DNA of 10,195 bases. Source: IDS-8 sp965651325 (lineage in GTDB: Bacteria; Pseudomonadota; Gammaproteobacteria; Steroidobacterales; Woeseiaceae). Under the pieces are notes generated by a model, which worked only from the letters and a program-made list of their open reading frames with translations, ran no database searches and had not been told where the DNA came from. The position numbers and the translations under genes were made by a program. This document shows positions 1 through 6,400 of the stretch, piece after piece; within the stretch, counting starts at the first letter, position 1; every line of letters begins with the position of its first letter. The DNA lies in the NCBI GenBank assembly GCA_965651325.1, contig CBFGSB010000109.1, positions 1 to 10,195 of the forward strand, written 5' to 3'.

Positions 1-660
1 AACCTGGGGGTCACGGGCCTGCGCGTGCGGCTGGACGGCGGCGCGGACGAGTCCTGGGAGGCGATTGCCCGGCGCATTTGCCTCGGGAACAGGAGCGCCG
101 TCGCGGAGCGGAAGACGCGCGAAACCGACGTCCGGGTAGAGCTCGACCTCGACCGCGAAGCGCCGGTACAGGTCCGGACCGGCATCGGGTTCCTCGATCA
201 CATGATCGAGCAGATCGCGTATCACGGCGGGTTTGCGCTCGAGCTGCAGGCCGAAGGCGACCTGCACGTCGACGAGCACCATACGGTCGAGGACTCTGCG
301 CTCATTCTCGGCCAGGCGCTGAAGACCGCACTCGGCGACAAACGCGGCATTGCGCGCTACGGTTTCGTGCTGCCGATGGACGAGGCACAGGCGCGGGTCG
401 CTCTCGACCTGTCGGGCCGCAGCTACTTCACGTTCGAGGGGGCCTTCGGCCGCGAGCGCGTCGGCGAGCTGCCGACAGAGCTGGTGCCGCATTTCTTTCG
501 CTCGCTGGCGGACGCCCTGGGCGCGGCGATCCAGGTCTCGGTTCACGGCGATAACGCGCACCACATGATCGAAGCCTGCTTCAAAGGGCTCGGCCGCGCA
601 CTGCGGCAGGCGATACGGCGCGAGGGCACGGACCTGCCCAGCAGCAAGGGAGTTCTGTGA
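1..660 (+). CDS. hisB: Bifunctional histidinol-phosphatase / imidazoleglycerol-phosphate dehydratase, 5' partial
   Basis: This is the C-terminal 219 residues of HisB, with the reading frame open from base 1, so the true start lies outside the window. The first ~35 residues (NLGVTGLRV onward) match the end of the N-terminal HAD-type histidinol-phosphatase domain of enterobacterial HisB (E. coli NMGITGLR). This makes it the fused enzyme rather than a stand-alone dehydratase; a GTG at 25 is an internal valine codon. The rest is a complete dehydratase domain, which converts imidazole glycerol phosphate to imidazole acetol phosphate. Its metal-binding motifs are visible: HHTVED at 277-294 and HHMIEACFK at 559-585. 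It ends in PSSKGVL, as in E. coli. About 135-140 N-terminal residues with the phosphatase active site are missing. The stop overlaps the hisH start by 4 nt. The domain assignment is firm; the fusion rests on the short visible phosphatase tail. Confidence 0.95.
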   Translation, partial: NLGVTGLRVRLDGGADESWEAIARRICLGNRSAVAERKTRETDVRVELDLDREAPVQVRTGIGFLDHMIEQIAYHGGFALELQAEGDLHVDEHHTVEDSALILGQALKTALGDKRGIARYGFVLPMDEAQARVALDLSGRSYFTFEGAFGRERVGELPTELVPHFFRSLADALGAAIQVSVHGDNAHHMIEACFKGLGRALRQAIRREGTDLPSSKGVL

Positions 661-1253
661 GGCGTGTCGTCATCATCGAGAACGGCGGGGCGAACCTCGC
701 GTCGCTGCGGTTCGCGCTCGAGCGGCTGGGCTGCACGCCTGAGCTCACGGCCGATGCCGGGGTGATCAGGGCGGCGACGCACGTCATCCTCCCCGGCGTC
801 GGGGCGGCGGCGGACGGCATGGCGCGGCTGCGCGCCCGCGGGCTCGAGGAGGTGATCCCCGGTCTCGTGCAGCCGGTGCTGGGCATCTGCCTCGGCATGC
901 AACTGCTCTACGAGAAGTCGGAGGAGCGCGACACGCCCTGCCTCGGCGTCATTCCGGGTACGGCAACGCGCTTTACCCCCGCGGCCGACCGGCCCGTGCC
1001 GCACCTGGGATGGAACCGGCTGCAGCGCTACGGGGAGGGGCAACTGGTCGACGGGGTCGAGGACGCCTGGGCGTGGTTCGCTCACAGCTATGCGCTGCCC
1101 GTGGGCACGGAGACGCTGGCGACCGCGGGATACGGCGGCGAGTTTTCGGCCGTGGTTGCGCACGAGAATTTTTATGGTGCCCAGTTTCATCCCGAGCGCT
1201 CGGGGCGCACGGGCACTGCGCTGCTGAAGAACTTCCTGGCGCTCGACCACTAG
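657..1253 (+). CDS. hisH: Imidazole glycerol phosphate synthase, glutaminase subunit HisH
   Basis: HisH is a 198-residue class I (triad) glutamine amidotransferase. It hydrolyses glutamine and passes ammonia to HisF for closure of the imidazole ring. The oxyanion-strand motif PGVG is at residues 46-49, the nucleophile is Cys78 in GICLGMQ, and the other triad members are His178 and Glu180 in QFHPERSG. Length and the NFYGAQFHPERSG stretch resemble enterobacterial HisH. The chosen start is GTG at 657, which overlaps the hisB stop as GTGA. It is preceded by AAGGGAG at 646-652 with a 4-nt spacer, and it gives the usual N-terminal strand (VVIIENGGANLAS). The stop codon TAG at 1251-1253 lies inside the left arm of an inverted repeat that separates this gene from hisA. 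Confidence 0.97.
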   Translation: MRRVVIIENGGANLASLRFALERLGCTPELTADAGVIRAATHVILPGVGAAADGMARLRARGLEEVIPGLVQPVLGICLGMQLLYEKSEERDTPCLGVIPGTATRFTPAADRPVPHLGWNRLQRYGEGQLVDGVEDAWAWFAHSYALPVGTETLATAGYGGEFSAVVAHENFYGAQFHPERSGRTGTALLKNFLALDH

Positions 1254-1302
1254 TGTCCTGTCCTGCAACCAACTTGGCTATTTACGGGACAGGACACTAG
1301 TG
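1248..1302. repeat. 16-bp perfect inverted repeat between hisH and hisA, possible miniature insertion
   Basis: The left arm (1248-1263, CACTAGTGTCCTGTCC) and right arm (1287-1302, GGACAGGACACTAGTG) are exact reverse complements around a 23-nt, AT-richer centre containing the small palindrome CCAACTTGG. The outer 8 bases, CACTAGTG, are themselves palindromic and so also occur as a direct repeat at 1248-1255 and 1295-1302. This looks like a short element with inverted ends flanked by a target duplication, either 8 bp (CACTAGTG) or a TA dinucleotide inside CTAG; the palindromy makes the boundary ambiguous. Removing bases 1256-1302 would leave hisH TAG and hisA GTG sharing one G. The repeat holds the hisH stop and the hisA Shine-Dalgarno and start. 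No T-run follows, so it is not a typical intrinsic terminator. I cannot name a family for it. Confidence 0.8.
1291..1294 (+). promoter_or_regulatory. Shine-Dalgarno of hisA inside the inverted repeat
   Basis: AGGA lies 5 nt before the GTG start of hisA at 1300 and is the only good ribosome-binding match there. It falls within the right arm of the inverted repeat, so the element that separates hisH from hisA seems also to supply the hisA ribosome-binding site. In RNA, the same bases would pair with the left arm. Confidence 0.6.
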
Positions 1303-2040
1303 CTGCTCATACCCGCAATCGACCTCCGCGGCGGCCGCTGTGTACGGCTGCACCAGGGGAACTTCGACGCCGAGACGCGCTACGACGGCGAGCCGCGGGA
1401 GTGGCTGGACCGCTATCGCGAGCTCGGCGCAAGCTGGCTGCACGTCGTCGATCTCGACGGTGCGCGTGACGGGGCCCAGGGCAACCGCGCCGCGATTCTC
1501 GGACTGGCGGCGCAAGAGGGCGTGAAGCTCCAGGTCGGCGGCGGCATACGGGATGCCGCCACCGTCGAGGCCCTGCTCGGCGCGGGCGTCGCGCGCGTCG
1601 TCATCGGCAGCGTGGCCGTGAGCGACCCTGCGCAGGTCCGCCAATGGCTGCGGCGCTTCGGTGCCGACGCCATCGTGCTCGCCTTCGACGTGCGCCTGGA
1701 GGCCGACGGCGTCCCGCGCTGCGCCATCCACGGCTGGCGCAAGGGAACCCCGCTGTCGCTGTGGCAGGCCGTGGAGCACTACCGCGCGGAGGGCCTGCGC
1801 CACGTCCTGTGCACCGACATCGCCCGGGACGGCGCCCTCTCGGGGCCCAACCTGCACATATATAAGGAGAGCGTTCGGCGCTGGCCGCAGATCCGGTGGC
1901 AGGCATCGGGCGGCGTGCGCGATGTAGCGGACCTGCGCGACCTGGCAGCGACCGGGGCCGCGGCCGCCATCAGCGGACGCGCATTGCTGGAGCAGAGGCT
2001 CACGAAAAGGGAGGTACGGCCATTCTTGCAAAACGCATAA
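1300..2040 (+). CDS. hisA: ProFAR isomerase HisA
   Basis: HisA is the (βα)8-barrel isomerase that carries out the Amadori rearrangement of ProFAR to PRFAR, the substrate of HisF/HisH. At 246 residues it has the family's usual length. The catalytic aspartates are Asp8 (IPAIDLRGG, first strand) and Asp130 (VLAFDVRLE, fifth strand). Phosphate-binding loops are seen at residues 80-83 (GGGI), 101-104 (VIGS) and 203-206 (SGGV). The start is GTG at 1300; no ATG, GTG or TTG lies in frame across the upstream spacer, and a later start would remove the first catalytic strand. The last 19 nt overlap hisF in another frame, ending in PFLQNA. E. coli HisA likewise ends in a QNA sequence across an equivalent overlap. 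The spacing to hisH (46 nt) is the largest in this cluster. Confidence 0.96.
   Translation: MLLIPAIDLRGGRCVRLHQGNFDAETRYDGEPREWLDRYRELGASWLHVVDLDGARDGAQGNRAAILGLAAQEGVKLQVGGGIRDAATVEALLGAGVARVVIGSVAVSDPAQVRQWLRRFGADAIVLAFDVRLEADGVPRCAIHGWRKGTPLSLWQAVEHYRAEGLRHVLCTDIARDGALSGPNLHIYKESVRRWPQIRWQASGGVRDVADLRDLAATGAAAAISGRALLEQRLTKREVRPFLQNA
2009..2015 (+). promoter_or_regulatory. Strong Shine-Dalgarno deciding the hisF start
   Basis: GGGAGGT, inside the 3' end of hisA, is a near-ideal match to the anti-Shine-Dalgarno. It sits 6 nt before an ATT codon at 2022. No ATG, GTG or TTG of the hisF frame lies at a usable distance, so this site supports initiation at ATT. Confidence 0.8.
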
Positions 2041-2789
2041 TCCCCTGCCTGGACGTCCGCGACGGGCGGGTCGTCAAGGGCGTGCGCTTTCGCGAGCATC
2101 GCGACGCCGGCGGCATCCTCGCGCTGGCCGCGCGCTATCGCGACGCGGGCGCCGACGAGCTCGTGTTCTACGACATCACCGCGAGTCCCGAAGGCCGCTC
2201 GGTCGACCGGGGCTGGATCGCCCGGGTGGCGCGCCTCATCGATATCCCCTTCTGCGTGGCCGGCGGCATACGCTCGGTAGACGATGCGGAAGCGGTGCTG
2301 AACGCCGGCGCGGACAAGATCTCTGTCAATTCCCCGGCGCTTGCGGATCCCGAGCTGGTCGACCGGTTGAGCGAGCGCTTCGGCGCACAGTGCGTCGTGG
2401 TCGGCATCGACAGCGAGGGCGCGCCCGGGGACTGGCGCGTCTACCAATACACGGGCGATCCGGGAAAAACCCGGAACACCGCGCGCGCCACGCTGGACTG
2501 GGTGCGTGAAGTCCAGCGCCGCGGAGCGGGTGAAATCGTCCTTAACTGCATGACCCGGGACGGCGTTCGATCCGGCTACGACCTCGCACAGCTCCGGGCC
2601 GTGCGCGCGGTCTGCGACGTGCCGCTTATTGCTTCCGGCGGCGCCGGTACACCGGAGCACTTCGCGGAAGTCTTCTCCGCCGCACGCGTCGACGGGGCGC
2701 TGGCCGCCAGCGTCTTCCACAGCGGCGCCATCGGCGTCGCGGCGCTCAAGTCTTTCCTTCGCGAACGGCAGATCGAGGTACGCCAGTAG
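2022..2789 (+). CDS. hisF: Imidazole glycerol phosphate synthase, cyclase subunit HisF (ATT start)
   Basis: HisF is the (βα)8-barrel cyclase that joins ammonia from HisH to PRFAR, giving imidazole glycerol phosphate and AICAR. Counting the ATT at 2022 as codon 1 gives 255 residues, beginning (M)LAKRIIPCLDV as in the family. The two catalytic aspartates then fall at Asp11 and Asp130, exactly the numbers known from T. maritima HisF. Other conserved stretches are CVAGGIRS (~78-85), GAGEIVLN (~168-175), and LIASGGAG (~202-209). The sequence resembles the enterobacterial type. The frame extends upstream to a GTG at 1896, but those 42 residues are out-of-frame hisA and match nothing in HisF; the next in-frame GTG downstream would remove Asp11. 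The gene overlaps hisA by 19 nt. The family assignment is certain; the ATT start is a strong inference. Confidence 0.95.
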   Translation: MLAKRIIPCLDVRDGRVVKGVRFREHRDAGGILALAARYRDAGADELVFYDITASPEGRSVDRGWIARVARLIDIPFCVAGGIRSVDDAEAVLNAGADKISVNSPALADPELVDRLSERFGAQCVVVGIDSEGAPGDWRVYQYTGDPGKTRNTARATLDWVREVQRRGAGEIVLNCMTRDGVRSGYDLAQLRAVRAVCDVPLIASGGAGTPEHFAEVFSAARVDGALAASVFHSGAIGVAALKSFLRERQIEVRQ

Positions 2790-2790
2790 C

Positions 2791-3447
2791 ATGCAACCCC
2801 TCGACATCGACAAACTGGACTGGAGCAAAACCGGCGGCCTCGTTCCGGCGATCGTGCAGCATGCCCTCACGGGTGCCGTGCTCATGCTCGGCTACATGAA
2901 TCGTGAGGCACTGCGCGAAACGCTGGCGCGCCAGCGCGTGGTGTTTTACAGTCGTACGCGTCGGCGCCTCTGGGAGAAGGGCGAGACGTCCGGGCATCGC
3001 CTGGACGTCGCGAGTGTCAGCGCTGATTGCGACGGCGACACGCTGCTCGTGCGCGCCCTTCCGACCGGCCCTGTGTGTCATACCGGCACACCAACGTGCT
3101 TTGCCAACCAGCCCGCGACCGCGGCGGAAAGCCTCGGCTTCCTCGCGGAGTTGCAGGGGATCATTGCGCAGCGGATTGCGGACCAGCCGGAGGGCAGCTA
3201 CACGGCGCGCCTGTGCGCCGCGGGGCCGGCGCGCATTGCGCAGAAGATCGGGGAGGAAGGAGTGGAAGTCGCGCTCGCCGCGGCTGCCGAAGACGATGCA
3301 CGCACCGTGGAGGAATCGGCGGACCTCCTGTACCACCTCCTGTTGCTGCTGAAGAGCCGCAACCTGTCGCTCGCGGACGTGGCGCGAACGCTCGCGGAGC
3401 GCCACGCCGCCGAACGGACGGTTACGCACGAGGACTACAATGCCTGA
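2791..3447 (+). CDS. hisIE: Bifunctional phosphoribosyl-AMP cyclohydrolase / phosphoribosyl-ATP pyrophosphatase HisIE
   Basis: This fused 218-residue enzyme carries out steps 2 and 3 of histidine synthesis: HisE removes pyrophosphate from PR-ATP, and HisI opens the adenine ring of PR-AMP. The cyclohydrolase part (residues 1 to ~110) has SRTRRRLWEKGETSG (54-68) and DCDGDT (79-84), with Cys80, Cys96 and Cys103 as likely zinc ligands and the acidic residues around 79-83 as metal ligands. The pyrophosphatase part (~115-205) is the MazG-like helical domain, with KIGEEGVE (152-159) and EESADLLYH (174-182). E. coli HisIE is 203 residues; the extra length here is a tail after ~205. The ATG at 2791 is 1 nt after the hisF stop, with GAGGT about 11 nt upstream. 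The last 8 nt overlap gltB. Confidence 0.97.
   Translation: MQPLDIDKLDWSKTGGLVPAIVQHALTGAVLMLGYMNREALRETLARQRVVFYSRTRRRLWEKGETSGHRLDVASVSADCDGDTLLVRALPTGPVCHTGTPTCFANQPATAAESLGFLAELQGIIAQRIADQPEGSYTARLCAAGPARIAQKIGEEGVEVALAAAAEDDARTVEESADLLYHLLLLLKSRNLSLADVARTLAERHAAERTVTHEDYNA
3430..3434 (+). promoter_or_regulatory. Shine-Dalgarno of gltB within the end of hisIE
   Basis: GAGGA lies 5 nt before the gltB ATG at 3440, still inside hisIE coding sequence. It fixes the gltB start and shows that gltB translation begins before hisIE translation ends, since the genes share ATGCCTGA at 3440-3447. Confidence 0.7.
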
Positions 3448-6400
3448 CCACGGACTTCATGACCCCGCGTTCGAGCGCGATAGCTGCGGTTTCGGGCTTA
3501 TCGCGAACCTCGACGACAACGCGGGACATTGGGTCGTGGAGACGGCAATCAGCGCGCTCGCGCGGCTTACGCACCGGGGCGCGGTCGCGGCGGACGGCAA
3601 GACCGGGGACGGCTGCGGCATCCTGATGAAGGCGCCGGTCCGCTTCCTGCGGGCGATCGCACAGGAAAGCGGGATTGCCACCTCGGAGCGCTTCGCGGCG
3701 GGCACCGTGTTCCTGCCGCGGGACGCAGGCCGTGCCGCTGAAGTGCGGCGGGTCGTCGACCAGGCGCTCGTCGACGGCGAACTCGAGGCCGCGGGCTGGC
3801 GCGAAGTGCCCGTGGACACGTCCGTCTGCGGCAGCGAGGCGCTGGCGACGCTGCCGCGCATCGAACAGGTGTTCGTGAACGCGCCGGCAGGCATGCAGCG
3901 GGCGCATTTCAACCGGCGCCTGTTCCTGGCGCGCCGGCGCGCGGAACGCCGCATGGCCACGATCGACGAAGAGGCCTATGTCGCGAGCCTTTCCTCGGCG
4001 ACCATTTCCTACAAGGGCATGGTCCTGCCGGAGTCGCTGCCGCGCTTCTACCCCGATCTCCGGGATCCGCGCCTGGAGACCTCGGTCTGCCTCTTTCACC
4101 AGCGCTTCTCCACCAACACGCTGCCGCAGTGGCGGCTCGCGCAGCCGTTTCGCTTCCTCGCGCACAACGGCGAGATCAATACGATCCAGGGCAACCGCAA
4201 CTGGGCCGTGGCACGGGCCGACAACTTCCGGTCCGACAACCTGCACGACGTCTCGGAGCTCGAACCGATCATCTCGCTGACCGGGTCCGACTCGTCGAGC
4301 CTGGACAACATGCTCGAGGTGCTGCGCGCCGGCGGCATGGACGTGCTGCAGGCGATGCGCATCCTCATGCCGCCGGCCTGGCAGAACGTCGATGCCCTCG
4401 ACCCCGACGTCCGCGCCTTTTACGAATTCTGGGACTGCCACGTGGAGCCGTGGGACGGGCCGGCCGGCATCGTGCTCACCGACGGCCGCTACGCCGCGTG
4501 CTCGCTCGACCGCAACGGTCTCCGGCCGGCACGCTACGTGATCACGAAGGACCGCCACATCACGATCGCCTCCGAGATCGGCGTGTACGACTACGACCCG
4601 GCGGACGTGGTGGAGAAAGGCCGGCTGGGCCCGGGCCAGATGCTTGCGGTCGACCTCCGCAACGGCCGGGTGCTGCGCACGGACGACATCCACCAGGAGC
4701 TCAAGGGCCGCGCGCCGTACAAGAAGTGGCTGAAACAGGGGCTGCGCTATCTCGACTCCGAGCTGGTCGACCGCCACATGGCCGCCGAGCCGATGGACCC
4801 GGGCACGCTCGCCAGTTACCAGAAGATGTTCAACCTGAGCCGCGAGGAGCAGAACGAGATCGTGAGCGTGCTCGCGAAAACCGAGCAGGAAGCAATCGGG
4901 TCCATGGGCGACGACACGCCGATGCCCGTGCTTTCGCGCCAGGTCCGCTCCCCGTTCGATTACTTCAGGCAGCAGTTCGCGCAGGTCACGAACCCGCCCA
5001 TCGACAGCCTGCGTGAGCGCATCGTGATGTCGCTGCAGACGACTATCGGCCGGGAGCGCAGCCTGTTCGACATCGGGCCCGAGCACGCCGAGCAGGTGGT
5101 GATGAACTCACCCATCCTGTCGCAGCGCAAGCTGCGCCAGCTCGTCGGTCCCGGCCCCTGCATGTTTGCGGACCGCTACGCGTTCATCGATCTCAATGCT
5201 CCCGAAACGCAAAGCCTGCCGGAGGCGCTCGACCGCATCTGCGCGGAAGCCGAGCAGGCGGCTCGCGACGGGCACCTCGTCATCATGCTGAGCGATCGCT
5301 ATCTCAAGCCCGGCCTGCTGCCCGTGCACGCGCTGCTCGCGACCGGCGCGGTGCACCATCATCTCGTTCGCACGCGGTTGCGCTGCTCGGTCAACATCAT
5401 CGTGGAGACCGGGGTCGCCCGCGACGCGCACCACTTCGCGTGCCTGATCGGTTACGGCGCCACAGCCGTCTACCCGTACCTCGCCTACCAGAGCCTGCAT
5501 GCGCTCGCGCAGCGCGGCAACGTCGACCGCCACCAGCAGCTCGGCCGGAGCTACCGCCGCGGGATCCGCAAAGGACTGTTCAAGATCATGTCCAAGATGG
5601 GCATCTCCAGCGTTTCGAGCTACCGAGGCGCGCAACTGTTCGAGATCGTCGGGCTGCACGAGGAGGTCGTGAACAGGTGTTTCCGCGGGACCGTGAGCCG
5701 CATACAGGGCGCGAAGTTCGAGGACTTGCTGGACGACCAGCGAGAGCTCGCGCACGTCGCCTGGGAGCCGCGCGCGCCGCTCAAACAGGGCGGCCTGCTC
5801 AAGTACATGCACGACGGCGAGTATCACTGCTTCAACCCGGACGTCGTCGCAACGCTGCAGTCGGCCGTGCGCTCGGGCGACTTCACGCGCTACATGGAAT
5901 ACGCCGCGCTCGTCAACGAGCGGCCTGTCGCCACGCTGCGCGACCTGTTCGCCCTCAGGCCGGCGGGTCCGCGCCTGCCGCTGGACGAGGTCGAGCCGGT
6001 GGAGGCGATCCTGCCGCGCTTCGACAGCGCGGGAATGTCGCTGGGCGCCCTGTCGCCGGAGGCGCACGAGGCGCTGGCCATCGCGATGAATCGCCTGGGT
6101 GCGCGCTCGAACTCCGGCGAAGGTGGGGAAGACCCGGCACGCAACGGCAGCGAGCGGCGCTCGAAGATCAGGCAGGTGGCGTCGGGCCGCTTCGGCGTCA
6201 CCGCCGAGTACCTGGTCAACGCCGAGGTCATCCAGATCAAGATTGCGCAAGGGGCGAAACCGGGCGAAGGCGGCCAGTTGCCGGGCCACAAGGTGAACGA
6301 GATGATCGCGCGCCTGAGGTTCGCGAAGCCGGGCGTCGGGTTGATATCGCCGCCGCCGCATCACGACATCTATTCCATCGAGGACCTGGCGCAGCTCATC

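Noticed and set aside
78..554. A 158-codon overlapping frame on the + strand within hisB
   Set aside because: It is an Arg/Gly/Ala-rich shadow of the dehydratase frame without family features. The hisB frame carries all metal-binding motifs.
1248..1302. The hisH/hisA hairpin as an intrinsic transcription terminator
   Set aside because: No run of T follows the right arm; the sequence goes straight into the hisA coding region, which is intact and needed by the same pathway.
1855..1870. A locally AT-rich stretch in hisA (ACATATATAAGGAG) that could be a -10 box or an internal ribosome-binding site
   Set aside because: No -35-like sequence stands at the right distance, no start codon follows the AAGGAG at a usable distance, and the bases encode a normal HisA stretch (HIYKES).
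1896..2021. An in-frame GTG at 1896 as a 42-residue N-terminal extension of HisF
   Set aside because: The extension is the out-of-frame image of conserved hisA coding sequence and matches nothing in HisF. A strong Shine-Dalgarno points to 2022 instead.
2629..2790. An upstream in-frame ATG at 2629 as the hisIE start
   Set aside because: It lies deep inside hisF and would add residues unlike any HisI. The ATG at 2791 gives the normal N-terminus (LDWSKTGGLVPAIVQH).
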